A DNA stretch of 50,383 nt from Pararhodobacter sp. (GTDB taxonomy: Bacteria > Pseudomonadota > Alphaproteobacteria > Rhodobacterales > Rhodobacteraceae): contig JAFIEK010000030.1 of assembly GCA_020832545.1 (NCBI GenBank), positions 1 to 50,383 of the forward strand, read 5' to 3'. Of this stretch, positions 1 to 8,946 are shown piece by piece. Numbering within the stretch: the first letter of the stretch is position 1; every line of letters starts with the position of its first letter. A program made the position numbers and the translations under genes. Below the pieces are notes generated by a model that was not told the DNA's origin, made no database searches, and saw only the letters and a list, made by a program, of their open reading frames with translations.

Positions 1-105
1 GCTGCGGGGGGGGGGCCGGGCGGGGGGCCGGGGCGGGGGGGGGTGGGGCGGGGGGGGGGGCGGCGGGGGGGGGGGCCCCCCCCCCCCCCCCCCCCCCCCC
101 GTCCC
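1..105. other. G/C homopolymer-rich contig end
   Basis: The first ~100 bases are almost only long runs of G and then C, with no reading frame and no recognisable element. A matching low-complexity tract lies at the other end of the window (50281-50330). This looks like unreliable sequence at an assembly end rather than biology. Confidence 0.75.
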
Positions 106-140
106 TGCCCCCGGCAAGGGCCCGGTATCTGTGATACCGG
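105..140 (-). terminator. Possible terminator hairpins after the DUF1330 gene
   Basis: Two adjacent inverted repeats lie just past the stop of the DUF1330 gene: CCGGTATC-TGT-GATACCGG (122-140, perfect 8-bp stem) and a G/C-rich one around 105-121 (CCCTGCC...GGCAAGGG). On the minus strand neither is followed by a real T-run, so this is a possible, not a firm, terminator of the alaS-DUF1330 unit. Confidence 0.35.
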
Positions 141-154
141 TTCCCCGGTTTTCT

Positions 155-445
155 TTACTCCGTGATCTCGACAATCACCAGATCACGCTCGGATGCGCCC
201 CGCGCATGCTCCAGCGCCGCCTGATATTCGGGCGAGCGATAGCAGGCTTCAGCGGCCTCCAGCGATGCAAACCGCGCCACAACATGGCGCGCGCGCTCCT
301 TGCCCTCCAGCGTGACATAGCGACCGGCACGGGCAATGAACGCCCCGCCGTGGCGGGCAATCGCCGGACCCGCCAACGCGGCGTAACGGCCATAGGCCTC
401 AGGATCTGTCACCTCGACATGGGCAATCCACAGTGCTGCACTCAT
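155..445 (-). CDS. DUF1330 family protein
   Basis: A 96-residue protein with the pattern of the DUF1330 family (a ferredoxin-like dimeric alpha-beta barrel fold). It has an N-terminal strand, then a Tyr-x-x-Tyr stretch (EAYGRYA), the GGxFIARAG turn, a central [15 protein letters not shown] segment and the typical SPEYQ motif. The biochemical role of the family is not established; no catalytic residue can be assigned. Its start overlaps the alaS stop by 4 bases (ATGA), so the two are probably translationally coupled and co-transcribed. It is the last gene of the minus-strand group before the contig end. Family assignment is firm, function unknown. Confidence 0.8.
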   Translation of the reverse strand: MSAALWIAHVEVTDPEAYGRYAALAGPAIARHGGAFIARAGRYVTLEGKERARHVVARFASLEAAEACYRSPEYQAALEHARGASERDLVIVEITE

Positions 446-3099
446 TTCGTTCCTCCGATCACGGCCTCCGCCGCCTTGATGGCGGCTTCGGCACCGCCAA
501 TATCCGCACCACCGCCCTGGGCCATGTCGGCCCGGCCACCGCCGCCCTTGCCGCCCAGTGCCACCACCGCCGCGCGCAACACATCTACCGCCGACAACCG
601 TGCCGTCAGATCCGCGGTCACCCCCGCCGCAACCGCCGGTTTCGCGCCTGTATCGGCGATCAACAGCACCACGCCGGACCCGATCTGCGCCTTGATCTCA
701 TCAATCATCGTCGGCAGATCCTTGCCGGACACCCCGCTCAGAACCTGCGCCACGAAGGACAGGCCCGCAACCTCGCGGGCCTCGTATCCGCCTTGACCGC
801 CGCCTCCCATCGCCAACTCGCGCTTGAGCTGCGCGACCTCATTGGCCAGCGCCCGGCGCTCATCTGACAGCGCCTTCACGCGGTCCACCACATCGCTCAC
901 CGGCGTCTTCAGCATCAAGGCCACCTGCACCAGCCGCGCCTCCTGCGCGCGCAGATGGGCAAGCGCAGCATCACCGGTCAGCGCCTCAATCCGCCGCACT
1001 CCGGCAGACGAAGCCGAGTCACCCAGAATCACGCAGGCACCGATCTCGCCGGTGCGCGCCACATGCGTGCCGCCGCACAATTCCAGCGAATAGGTTCCCC
1101 CATCCGTTCCCTTGCCGGACCCCGGCTGACGGCCCATCGAGACCACGCGTACCTCATCGCCATATTTCTCACCAAAGAGCGCCTGCGCACCGATCGCGCG
1201 GGCGTCGTCCGGTGTCATGATCCGGGTGTCAACGGGGCTGTTCTGGCGGATAAAGGCATTCACCTCAGCCTCAACCTGCGCCAGTTGCGTGCCGTCCAGG
1301 GCCTTGGCATGGCTGAAATCGAACCGCAGCCGGTCAGGCGCATTGAGCGATCCGCGCTGCGCCACATGATCACCAAGCGCCCGGCGCAGCGCCTCATGCA
1401 GCAAATGCGTGGCCGAGTGATTGGCCCGGATCGCCTGACGCCTTGTATGCGCAACCTCCAGCTTGACCGGCTGGCCCTTGCGCAGACTGCCCTCGGTGAC
1501 CTCGGCAATATGGACGAACAGGCCGCCCATCTTGCGGGTGTCACGCACCTCGGCTGCGCCGCCATCCCAGCGGAGGAACCCGGCATCGCCCACCTGGCCG
1601 CCGGACTCGGCATAAAACGGCGTCTGGTTGACGATGATCTGCACAGAACCCGTCGCCGTATCAGCCTCTTTGCCATCTTTCACCAGCGCTTGCACCTGGC
1701 CTTCGGCGGTCTCGGTGTCATAGCCCAGAAACTCGGTGCTGCCGTGCCGGTCGGCCAGTTCGAACCAGATCACCTGATCCGCCGCCTCGCCGGACCCGGC
1801 CCACGACGCCCGCGCCTTGGCTTTCTGCTCGGCCATTGCGGCGTCAAACCCTGCGGTATCCACCCCCCGGCCCCGCTCACGCAAGGCATCCTGTGTCAGA
1901 TCAAGCGGGAAACCAAAGGTATCATACAGCCGGAACGCCGCCGCGCCGGGCAGATCGGCCCCTTCGGGCAGGCTTTCCAGTTCACCGTCCAGCAGCTTCA
2001 GCCCGCGGTCCAGCGTGGTACGAAACCGCGTTTCCTCAAGCTGGAGGGTTTCCGCGATCAGCGCTTCGGCTTGCTTCAGCTCGGTATAGTGCCCGCCCAT
2101 CGCGCGCACCAGCGCCGACACCAGCCGGTGCAGCACCGGGTCCTGCGCGCCCAGCATATGCGCGTGGCGCATGGCGCGACGCATGATGCGGCGCAGCACA
2201 TAGCCCCGGCCCTCGTTCGAGGGCATGACGCCATCGGCAATCAGAAACGCGGTCGAGCGCAGATGATCGGCAATCACGCGGTGGTGGATCTTGCCTTTGC
2301 CATCCGGGTCGCTTGATGTGGCATGGGCCGAGGCCTCGATCAGCGAGCGCATCAGATCGGTGTCGTAATTGTCGTGCTTGCCTTGCAACAATGCGCCAAT
2401 CCGCTCAAGCCCCATGCCAGTGTCGATCGACTGGCGCGGCAACTCTGTCATGCGACCATCTTCATGCTGCTCGTTCTGCATGAAGACAAGGTTCCAGATC
2501 TCGATGAACCGGTCGCCGTCTTCATCCGGCGATCCCGGCGGGCCGCCCCAGATATGGTCGCCGTGATCAAAGAATATCTCGGTGCAGGGGCCGCAGGGGC
2601 CGGTGGGGCCCATGCGCCAGAAGTTGTCATCGGTCGGAATGCGGATGATCCGGCTGTCGGGCAAGCCAGCCACCTTCTTCCAGATATCCGCCGCCTCGTC
2701 GTCGGTGTGATAGACGGTGACCAGCAGGCGATCCTTTGGAATATCAAAATCCCGGTTCAGCAGTTCCCAGGCGAAGGGGATGGCTTCGGATTTAAAATAA
2801 TCGCCGAAACTGAAATTTCCCAGCATTTCAAAAAAGGTATGATGGCGCGCCGTATAGCCGACATTGTCCAGATCGTTATGCTTGCCGCCCGCACGCACGC
2901 ATTTCTGTGACGAGGTTGCGCGGTTGTAATCACGGTGTTCAAGCCCGGTGAAAACATTCTTGAACTGCACCATACCCGAATTGGTGAACATCAGGGTCGG
3001 ATCATTGCGCGGCACCAGGGGCGAGCTGTCGACCACCGTATGGCCCTGACGGCGGAAGTAATCGAGAAAGGTCGAGCGGATATCGTTGAGGCTTGCCAT
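442..3099 (-). CDS. alaS: Alanine--tRNA ligase
   Basis: Cytoplasmic class II aminoacyl-tRNA synthetase that charges tRNA-Ala. At 885 residues it has the normal full length. The N-terminus ([13 protein letters not shown]...SSPLVP) and the segment [13 protein letters not shown] are the hallmark of the AlaRS catalytic core. The editing domain carries the zinc-binding [12 protein letters not shown] (HxxxH) and [13 protein letters not shown] (CxxxH) motifs. A C-Ala domain ends in a glycine-rich [16 protein letters not shown] segment. Start chosen at the ATG with a GGAGG upstream (tgcggaggggac on the opposite strand). It is preceded by a 394-bp gap, so it likely has its own promoter, and it overlaps the DUF1330 gene at its end. 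Confidence 0.97.
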   Translation of the reverse strand: MASLNDIRSTFLDYFRRQGHTVVDSSPLVPRNDPTLMFTNSGMVQFKNVFTGLEHRDYNRATSSQKCVRAGGKHNDLDNVGYTARHHTFFEMLGNFSFGDYFKSEAIPFAWELLNRDFDIPKDRLLVTVYHTDDEAADIWKKVAGLPDSRIIRIPTDDNFWRMGPTGPCGPCTEIFFDHGDHIWGGPPGSPDEDGDRFIEIWNLVFMQNEQHEDGRMTELPRQSIDTGMGLERIGALLQGKHDNYDTDLMRSLIEASAHATSSDPDGKGKIHHRVIADHLRSTAFLIADGVMPSNEGRGYVLRRIMRRAMRHAHMLGAQDPVLHRLVSALVRAMGGHYTELKQAEALIAETLQLEETRFRTTLDRGLKLLDGELESLPEGADLPGAAAFRLYDTFGFPLDLTQDALRERGRGVDTAGFDAAMAEQKAKARASWAGSGEAADQVIWFELADRHGSTEFLGYDTETAEGQVQALVKDGKEADTATGSVQIIVNQTPFYAESGGQVGDAGFLRWDGGAAEVRDTRKMGGLFVHIAEVTEGSLRKGQPVKLEVAHTRRQAIRANHSATHLLHEALRRALGDHVAQRGSLNAPDRLRFDFSHAKALDGTQLAQVEAEVNAFIRQNSPVDTRIMTPDDARAIGAQALFGEKYGDEVRVVSMGRQPGSGKGTDGGTYSLELCGGTHVARTGEIGACVILGDSASSAGVRRIEALTGDAALAHLRAQEARLVQVALMLKTPVSDVVDRVKALSDERRALANEVAQLKRELAMGGGGQGGYEAREVAGLSFVAQVLSGVSGKDLPTMIDEIKAQIGSGVVLLIADTGAKPAVAAGVTADLTARLSAVDVLRAAVVALGGKGGGGRADMAQGGGADIGGAEAAIKAAEAVIGGTK

Positions 3100-3493
3100 C
3101 TGCGGAGGGGACCTTGCTTTGGAAAAGGCGGTGTCCGGCGGTTTCTAATGGATAACCCCAGCGGTTCAAAGACCGAATTGCACCCGCACAAGGCTGACCG
3201 AGACGTATGACATGGCACGCTGAGTGGGCGATGCGCCGTCACAGGTGCTTCCTGCTAGGTTTCGAAATCACGTCTGGCGACGAAACGGCAACCCGCAGGC
3301 GGGAAATGAGGCGAGCGGCCGCCTGCCGGGCCTACTCAGGGCGATCCTGTCAATATCGCGCCATAGGCGATCGACATGAAAGAAGCGCCTGCAAAGTCAC
3401 TTGGTCTGAGAGTTCGATATCGCATGGCTGCCGGTGCGCTGTCCCACCACCAGACCGGGGGCAGCACGGCCACGGCACAAGTGAACGCCCGGG
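3100..3493. other. Intergenic region between MOSC gene and alaS
   Basis: A 394-bp stretch with no credible gene; the open frames in it are short and unlike any family. It contains an inverted repeat GCAGGCGG (3295-3302) / CCGCCTGC (3319-3326) that could form a hairpin downstream of the MOSC gene, and a candidate alaS promoter near its left end. No T-box or other tRNA-responsive leader was recognised. Confidence 0.5.
3142..3169 (-). promoter_or_regulatory. Candidate sigma-70-type promoter of alaS
   Basis: Reading the minus strand, TTGAAC (3169-3164) is separated by 16 bases from TAGAAA (3147-3142), about 45 bases before the alaS start. The match is moderate and was found by eye, so it is only a candidate. 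Confidence 0.3.
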
Positions 3494-4060
3494 CTAGACC
3501 GCGTCGATCTTTTCCAGCCAGTCGCCATTGGCGACCTCACCGTCCTGTTCGATGCTGCACAAGACACCGCGCAACCGCAGCGGGGGGTTACCGGGAGCGG
3601 TGATCCAGTCCTTGGCCGCCGCGCCGTAGCGGGCTTTCCACTTGACGCAGCCGTCGTTGAACACATCCGACACCCGCAACACGGCACTGCCCGCGCGCAG
3701 CAGCTGCCCGGCAGGCAGGTTGGCTTCGCTCAGATCCATATCCGCGATGAAGGTATCCCCCGGGTGCGGCATCGCCACGCGATCGCGCCAGACAAGGTCA
3801 AGCACCCGTTGCGACAGGATCGACACCTGTATCCCCGGATGCCCCAGACCATCCGCGCCGCGCAGCCAGGGCCGCGTTTCCCATCGCTCGCCGGGAATGC
3901 CCCGCGCGCGTGTCAGCGTCAGGCGGTCGGGAAATTCGCGCTGGTTGTAGCCGGGGCGAAAGCAGACCCATCCGATCCGGGCGCGATCACGGGGTGCCGC
4001 CAGAATGTGAGGGAGCGCCGCATCCAGATCTTCCCGCGCCGGTTGCCCTTTGCCAGTCAT
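3494..4060 (-). CDS. MOSC domain-containing protein
   Basis: A 188-residue protein resembling small stand-alone MOSC proteins (the C-terminal domain of molybdenum cofactor sulfurases, thought to bind sulfur on a conserved Cys). The sequence shows a beta-rich core with a VSDVFNDGCVKWKARYG motif at about residues 130-146; Cys138 sits where MOSC proteins carry the conserved cysteine, followed by the usual lysine-rich helix and GNPPLRLRGV. No radical-SAM, ferredoxin or aminotransferase domain is present. The substrate is unknown. It lies 13 bases downstream of recA on the same strand, so read-through from recA is likely. Domain assignment is by motif, moderately firm. Confidence 0.7.
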   Translation of the reverse strand: MTGKGQPAREDLDAALPHILAAPRDRARIGWVCFRPGYNQREFPDRLTLTRARGIPGERWETRPWLRGADGLGHPGIQVSILSQRVLDLVWRDRVAMPHPGDTFIADMDLSEANLPAGQLLRAGSAVLRVSDVFNDGCVKWKARYGAAAKDWITAPGNPPLRLRGVLCSIEQDGEVANGDWLEKIDAV

Positions 4061-4073
4061 TTTTTACAGCCGG

Positions 4074-5141
4074 TCATTCTTCAACGATCTCGCCATCATC
4101 CTGGGCCATGTGAAAATCGAGCCCGTTCGCCGCGCGGATCTTGTCTTCCAGCTCCAGCGCGATCGAAGGGTTGGATTTCAGGAAGGTCTTGGCATTCTCG
4201 CGCCCCTGCCCGATCCGTTCATCGCCATAGGAATACCAGGCACCTGCTTTTTCCACCACGCCCGCCTTGACCCCGATATCCAGCAATTCGCCGGTCTTCG
4301 AGATCCCTTCGCCGTACATGATGTCAAATTCGACCTGCTTGAAGGGCGGCGCGACCTTGTTCTTTACCACCTTGACGCGCGTGGCATTGCCCACCACCTC
4401 GTCGCGGTCCTTGATCGCACCGATGCGGCGGATGTCCAGACGCACCGAGGCGTAGAACTTCAGCGCATTGCCACCGGTCGTGGTTTCGGGCGAGCCGAAC
4501 ATGACGCCGATCTTCATACGGATCTGGTTGATGAAGATCACCATGCATTTTGAGCGTGAGATCGAACCGGTGAGCTTGCGCATCGCCTGGCTCATCAACC
4601 GGGCGTGCACACCGACGCTCGAATCACCCATATCGCCCTCAAGTTCGGACTTGGGCGTCAGCGCTGCAACCGAATCGACCACCACCATCGACACTGCGCC
4701 CGAGCGCACCAGCGTATCGACGATTTCCAGCCCCTGTTCGCCGGTATCGGGCTGGCTGATCAGCAACTCATCAAGGTTCACACCCAACCGTCTGGCATAT
4801 TGCGGGTCTAGCGCATGTTCGGCATCGACAAAGGCGCAGACCCCGCCCTTTTTCTGCTCTTCGGCGATGGCATGCAGCGCCAGCGTCGTCTTGCCCGAGC
4901 TTTCAGGGCCATAAATCTCGATGATGCGGCCCTTGGGCAGCCCGCCGATCCCCAGCGCGATATCAAGGCCCAGCGAGCCGGTCGAGGTGGCCTCGATCTC
5001 GGTCACCGGATTGTCGGCACCCAGCCGCATGATGGAGCCCTTGCCGAACTGCCGTTCGATCTGGGCCAGCGCGGAATCGAGCGCTTTCTGCTTTTCCTGG
5101 GCACGCTTGTCGGTCATGTCGAGTAAGCTCGCGGTTGCCAT
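4074..5141 (-). CDS. recA: Recombinase RecA
   Basis: RecA binds single-stranded DNA, drives homologous strand exchange with ATP and triggers LexA self-cleavage. The 355-residue length is normal. Visible landmarks are the Walker [10 protein letters not shown] (78-86), the [10 protein letters not shown] Walker B region, the L1/L2 DNA-binding loops ([21 protein letters not shown]) and an acidic tail ending DDGEIVEE. Start chosen at ATG 5141, preceded on the minus strand by AAGAGG. A perfect alphaproteobacterial SOS box lies ~50 bases upstream of the start, so the gene should be LexA-controlled. The MOSC gene follows closely. Confidence 0.99.
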   Translation of the reverse strand: MATASLLDMTDKRAQEKQKALDSALAQIERQFGKGSIMRLGADNPVTEIEATSTGSLGLDIALGIGGLPKGRIIEIYGPESSGKTTLALHAIAEEQKKGGVCAFVDAEHALDPQYARRLGVNLDELLISQPDTGEQGLEIVDTLVRSGAVSMVVVDSVAALTPKSELEGDMGDSSVGVHARLMSQAMRKLTGSISRSKCMVIFINQIRMKIGVMFGSPETTTGGNALKFYASVRLDIRRIGAIKDRDEVVGNATRVKVVKNKVAPPFKQVEFDIMYGEGISKTGELLDIGVKAGVVEKAGAWYSYGDERIGQGRENAKTFLKSNPSIALELEDKIRAANGLDFHMAQDDGEIVEE

Positions 5142-5189
5142 ATTTCAGCCTCTTATTTCATAGCCCGTTCTGGGCAGCAATAGGGATTT

Positions 5190-5204
5190 GTTCGCATCCT
5201 GTTC
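5190..5204. promoter_or_regulatory. LexA operator (SOS box) of recA
   Basis: GTTC-N7-GTTC is present exactly (GTTCGCATCCTGTTC on plus; GAAC-N7-GAAC on minus), 49-63 bases before the recA start. This direct repeat is the established LexA-binding consensus of alphaproteobacteria and differs from the CTGT-N8-ACAG box of gammaproteobacteria. Confidence 0.9.
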
Positions 5205-5310
5205 TCACCAGAATGCGCACAAAAAGAGAACATTGCAAGCCCCATTTCGCGTTTCATCTTTCTGCGCGTTTGGTTAAGAAAAGGTTTCTAAAACAGCGGA
5301 AAGGTTAGGA

Positions 5311-5907
5311 ATGCTGGTTTTCTGGAAACAGCGTCTGGTGATTTTGGCGACCCCGAAATCCGGCTCTACCTCGATTGAGGCGGCGCTGGAGTCCGTCTCG
5401 GCGTTGCCGATCACCCGCCCGCCGGAGCTGAAACATACCCCCGCCTACCGCTATCAGCGTTTCATTCGCCCCTATCTGCGCGCCTCGGCCGGGGCCGAGT
5501 TCACCACCGTCGCGCTGATGCGCGAACCGGTGGACTGGCTGGGCTCATGGTATCGCTTCCGGCGGCGCGAGGATGTGATGGTGGCTGAAAACTCCACCCG
5601 CGGCATGGACTTCGCCGATTTCGTGCGCGGATACATGAGCAACCCGCGCCCGGCATTCGCCGAGGTCGGCGCGCAGCACAAGTTTTTGTCAGGCATGAAC
5701 GGCGAGGCGCTGGGGGTGGACCGTCTGTTTCGATATGAAAACCTGCCCGCCTTTGTGTCCTGGCTGGAAGAGCGGCTGGGGTTCGCCATTGAGCTGCCGC
5801 ATGAGAACGTCTCGCCCACCGCCGATGTGGCGCTGCCTGAGGACCTGGCGCAGGCGCTGCGCGCGCATCTCGCGCCGGAATACGCGCTCTACGCAGCGAT
5901 AGAATAG
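5311..5907 (+). CDS. Small sulfotransferase-family protein
   Basis: A 198-residue protein with the two PAPS-binding signatures of the sulfotransferase superfamily: a P-loop-like TPKSGSTSIE (residues 14-23, the 5'-phosphosulfate loop) and TTVALMREPVDWLGSWYRFRR (the 3'-phosphate-binding Arg/Ser segment, with RxPxxxxxSxY spacing). It would transfer sulfate from PAPS to an unknown acceptor, perhaps a lipid or polysaccharide. It has no signal peptide. Start at ATG 5311 behind GGTTAGGA. The gene stands alone, divergent from recA and facing the DAHP synthase gene 52 bp away. It is shorter than usual sulfotransferases (250-300 residues), but both key motifs are intact. Confidence 0.7.
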   Translation: MLVFWKQRLVILATPKSGSTSIEAALESVSALPITRPPELKHTPAYRYQRFIRPYLRASAGAEFTTVALMREPVDWLGSWYRFRRREDVMVAENSTRGMDFADFVRGYMSNPRPAFAEVGAQHKFLSGMNGEALGVDRLFRYENLPAFVSWLEERLGFAIELPHENVSPTADVALPEDLAQALRAHLAPEYALYAAIE

Positions 5908-5959
5908 GCCGGGACCCGTCAGCCCCGGTCAATCACGCGCCCACCGGTTCAACCGATGA

Positions 5960-7333
5960 TCAGACAGCCGCCTTGCGCGCCAGATCATTGCGGCGCTGTG
6001 ACAGCTCTTCGGCGACCAGAAACGCCAGTTCCAGCGCCTGGCTGGCATTGAGGCGCGGATCGCAGGCGGTGTGGTAACGGTCTGACAGATCCTCGTCGGT
6101 CAGCGCACGCAGCCCGCCGGTGCATTCGGTCACGTCCTTGCCCGTCATCTCAAAATGCACGCCGCCGGGGATGGTACCTTCGGCCTTGTGCACCGCAAAG
6201 AAGTCGCACACCTCCTGCAAGACGCGCTCGAACGGGCGGGTCTTGTAGCCCGAGGGCGATTTGATGGTGTTGCCATGCATCGGATCGCAGACCCAGAGCA
6301 CCTTCGCGCCTTCTTCCTTCACCGCCCTGATCAGACGCGGCAGATGCTCGCCCGCATTGCCCGCACCGAAGCGCGCGATCAGCGTCAGGCGGCCGGGTTC
6401 GTTGGCCGGATTCAGCCGCGCCATCAGCACCTTCAGATCCTCGGCGCTGAGGCTGGGGCCGCATTTCAGGCCGACCGGGTTCTGCACACCGCGCGCGAAT
6501 TCGACATGCGCGCCATTGGGCTGGCGGGTGCGGTCACCGATCCAGATCATGTGGCCTGACCCCGCCACCGGCAAGCCGGTGGTGCTGTCGATGCGGCACA
6601 GCGCCTCTTCGTATTCCAGAAGCAAAGCTTCATGCGAGGTGTAGAAATCGACCTCGGAAATCGCGTTCGATGTCTCGCCGGTGATGCCTGCGGCGGTCAT
6701 GAAATCCAGCGCGTCCGAGATCCGGTCCGAGAGCGCGCGGTAGCGCTCGGCATTCTCGCCCGAGGCAAAGCCCAGCGTCCAGTTGTGCACCCGGTGGATA
6801 TCGGCGAACCCGCCCTTGGAAAAGGCGCGCAGCAGGTTGAGGCTGGCGGCGGCCTGGGTATAGGCCTGCAACATGCGGGCCGGGTCAGGCACACGGGATT
6901 CGGCGGTGAAGTCAAAGCCGTTGATGATATCGCCGCGATAGCTGGGCAGGTCCAGCCCGCCGATAACTTCGTTCGGGGCCGAACGGGGCTTGGCGAACTG
7001 CCCGGCCATCCGGCCCACCTTGACCACCGGAACCTTGGCGCCGAAGGTCAGCACGATGGCCATCTGCAACATCACCTTGAAGGTGTCACGGATGATATCG
7101 GCGTTGAACTCGGCAAAACTTTCCGCGCAGTCGCCGCCTTGCAAAAGGAATGCCCGGCCCTCGGCCGCCTCGCCCAGACGGCGCTTGAGCGCGCGCGCCT
7201 CGCCGGCAAAGACCAGCGGCGGATACTGGGCCAGTTGCCCCTCGACAGCCGCCAGAGCTGCCGGATCAGGATACTCCGGCATCTGGATACGCGGCATCGC
7301 GCGCCAGCTTGATTTGGTCCAGCCTTCGATCAT
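5960..7333 (-). CDS. Class II 3-deoxy-7-phosphoheptulonate synthase
   Basis: First enzyme of the shikimate pathway, condensing phosphoenolpyruvate and erythrose 4-phosphate to DAHP in the cytoplasm. The 457-residue length and sequence are of the plant/actinobacterial class II type: WTKSSWR...QMPEYPD at the N-terminus, [14 protein letters not shown] (with the metal-binding Cys), [50 protein letters not shown] and [18 protein letters not shown]. This class is normally regulated by aromatic amino acids, though no regulatory domain can be identified here by eye. The gene is a single unit facing the sulfotransferase gene, with a 308-bp regulatory gap upstream shared with the GlxA-type regulator. 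Confidence 0.95.
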   Translation of the reverse strand: MIEGWTKSSWRAMPRIQMPEYPDPAALAAVEGQLAQYPPLVFAGEARALKRRLGEAAEGRAFLLQGGDCAESFAEFNADIIRDTFKVMLQMAIVLTFGAKVPVVKVGRMAGQFAKPRSAPNEVIGGLDLPSYRGDIINGFDFTAESRVPDPARMLQAYTQAAASLNLLRAFSKGGFADIHRVHNWTLGFASGENAERYRALSDRISDALDFMTAAGITGETSNAISEVDFYTSHEALLLEYEEALCRIDSTTGLPVAGSGHMIWIGDRTRQPNGAHVEFARGVQNPVGLKCGPSLSAEDLKVLMARLNPANEPGRLTLIARFGAGNAGEHLPRLIRAVKEEGAKVLWVCDPMHGNTIKSPSGYKTRPFERVLQEVCDFFAVHKAEGTIPGGVHFEMTGKDVTECTGGLRALTDEDLSDRYHTACDPRLNASQALELAFLVAEELSQRRNDLARKAAV

Positions 7334-7641
7334 CTCATCCTCCGAAGTCTTGCGCCCGTAGCCCGGTCAATCCTGGCCACAGCGCGGCCCCGTGCGGGGG
7401 CTGCGGGTTTCTTACACAAGCGCGCCGCGCCATGCAAACCCGCAACCAGCAATTTCCCGCCTGTATTCCTCGCCTGTACGCGCGTACAGGCCCCTTTCGG
7501 CCCTGGTTTGACGACCCTGAAACAGCGGACTATGCGCCCGCCCTTTGCAGCGCTAACGGGCCCGGTGCACCGGGCCGTTCTGATTTGCTTGCCCGGCTGG
7601 TGCCAAGACGCTATGGCGGAAGGTAAGAGGAGGCCAGCTGC
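7334..7641. other. Divergent intergenic region, DAHP synthase / GlxA regulator
   Basis: A 308-bp stretch between two divergently transcribed genes. It holds a perfect 18-bp palindrome at 7473-7490 and the strong Shine-Dalgarno of the regulator gene (7627-7633). No RNA gene or other coding sequence was recognised. Confidence 0.5.
7473..7490. promoter_or_regulatory. Perfect 18-bp palindrome, candidate operator
   Basis: CCTGTACGC-GCGTACAGG is a gapless perfect palindrome roughly in the middle of the divergent region, preceded by a partial half-site repeat (CCTGTATTCC). Its form suits a dimeric helix-turn-helix repressor. The bound protein is unknown; AraC/GlxA-type proteins usually prefer direct repeats, so it need not belong to the adjacent regulator. 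Confidence 0.45.
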
Positions 7642-8802
7642 TTGCCAGCCCCGCACAGGATTGACCGCGCCATGACAGCCCGCCCTTCGTCCGTCAGCAA
7701 CCAAAGAAACGCGGGCAGTTCGCTGGCCCAGAAGGCTGCACCTGCCTCGGCCCGGATGGCCCCGCCACCACCGCGCCAGCGTCATTTCGTGTTTGTGCTG
7801 CTCAACCAGTTCACCTTCTTGTCCTTTGCCGCCGCGATCGAGCCCTTGCGCATTGCCAACCGGATGAGCGGGCAGGAACTGTATCGCTGGACCCTGATGG
7901 CCGAGGGCGGGCGTGAGGTGCGTTGCTCTAATGGCACGCGAATCGCTGTCGACAAGGGGCTGGAAGAGATTGTGCGCGATGACGTGGTTCTGGTCTGTGG
8001 CGGGCTGGATATCCGCACCGGCACCACGCAGGGCGTGCTGAACTGGCTGCGCAAGACCTCGCGCCGGGGCTCGGTCATCGGCGGGTTGTGCACCGGGGCG
8101 CATGTGCTGGCCAAGGCCGGGCTGCTGGACGGGCGGCGCGCAACGATCCACTGGGAGAACCGCGACGGCTTCCTTGAGGAATTCGCCGATGTGGACCTGA
8201 CGAAAACCGTGTTCACCATCGATGGCAACCGGCTGACGGCGGCGGGGGGAACGGCCTCGATCGATCTGATCCTGACGCTGATCGCCGATGACCACGGCAA
8301 GGATCTGGCAAATGCGGTGGCCGATCAACTGATCTATTCCACAATCCGCACCGACCGCGACATCCAGCGGTTGTCGATTCCCACGCGGATCGGCGTACGC
8401 CACCCGCGCCTTGCGCAGGTGATCGCGCGGATGGAGGCCTCGATCGAGGAACATATCTCACCGGCCGAACTGGCCGAAGAGGTGGGCATGTCCACCCGCC
8501 AGCTGGAACGGCTGTTTCGCCGCTACCTCAACCGCAGCCCGAAGCGCTATTACATGGAACTGCGGCTGGCCAAGGCGCGCAACCTGCTGATGCAGACCGA
8601 TCTGAGCGTGATCAATGTGGCGTTGGCCTGCGGCTTTTCCTCGCCCTCGCATTTCTCCAAATGCTACCGTGCGCAATACGGCACCACGCCCTACCGCGAG
8701 CGCGGCAGCCAAGGGATGGAGGACGAGGCCGGGGCCGAACCGGGGCTGGACGACTGGTTGGATGATCCTGTTGATCCTGACGATCCTCCACTCGACGACT
8801 GA
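7642..8802 (+). CDS. GlxA family transcriptional regulator (DJ-1/PfpI plus AraC HTH)
   Basis: A 386-residue regulator with a class I glutamine-amidotransferase-like (DJ-1/PfpI) sensing domain at about residues 48-215, including GGLCTGAHVLAKAGLL with a cysteine at the nucleophile elbow, and a C-terminal AraC-type double helix-turn-helix at about 260-355 (LAEEVGMSTRQLERLFRRYL and CGFSSPSHFSKCYRAQYG). Related proteins control amine, betaine or amino-acid catabolism; the effector here is unknown. Start: a TTG at 7642 sits 8 bases after GAGGAGG, much better placed than the first in-frame ATG (7672), which lacks a good ribosome site. The acidic tail (DDWLDDPVDPDDPPLDD) is unusual. It lies just upstream of, and may regulate, the Liv-type transporter. 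Confidence 0.88.
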   Translation: MPAPHRIDRAMTARPSSVSNQRNAGSSLAQKAAPASARMAPPPPRQRHFVFVLLNQFTFLSFAAAIEPLRIANRMSGQELYRWTLMAEGGREVRCSNGTRIAVDKGLEEIVRDDVVLVCGGLDIRTGTTQGVLNWLRKTSRRGSVIGGLCTGAHVLAKAGLLDGRRATIHWENRDGFLEEFADVDLTKTVFTIDGNRLTAAGGTASIDLILTLIADDHGKDLANAVADQLIYSTIRTDRDIQRLSIPTRIGVRHPRLAQVIARMEASIEEHISPAELAEEVGMSTRQLERLFRRYLNRSPKRYYMELRLAKARNLLMQTDLSVINVALACGFSSPSHFSKCYRAQYGTTPYRERGSQGMEDEAGAEPGLDDWLDDPVDPDDPPLDD

Positions 8803-8946
8803 GCGATCCGCACTGTGTGCCCGCATGCCTGCCAAAAGCGCCGGACATGCCCCGCTTTGGGCAGCAAACACGCCGGAACCCTCTGTTCAAACGAAAAAAC
8901 CGGCGATAAGGTCGGTGCAGAGATAAAAAACCAAAGGGAGTTCTCA

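Noticed and set aside
955-2316. 453-codon open frame antisense to alaS
   Set aside because: A shadow of alaS: no recognisable domain, and alaS motifs on minus are intact throughout.
7330-8454. 374-codon minus frame opposite the GlxA-type regulator
   Set aside because: Arg/Gln-rich shadow without a start site; the regulator on plus has intact DJ-1 and AraC domains.
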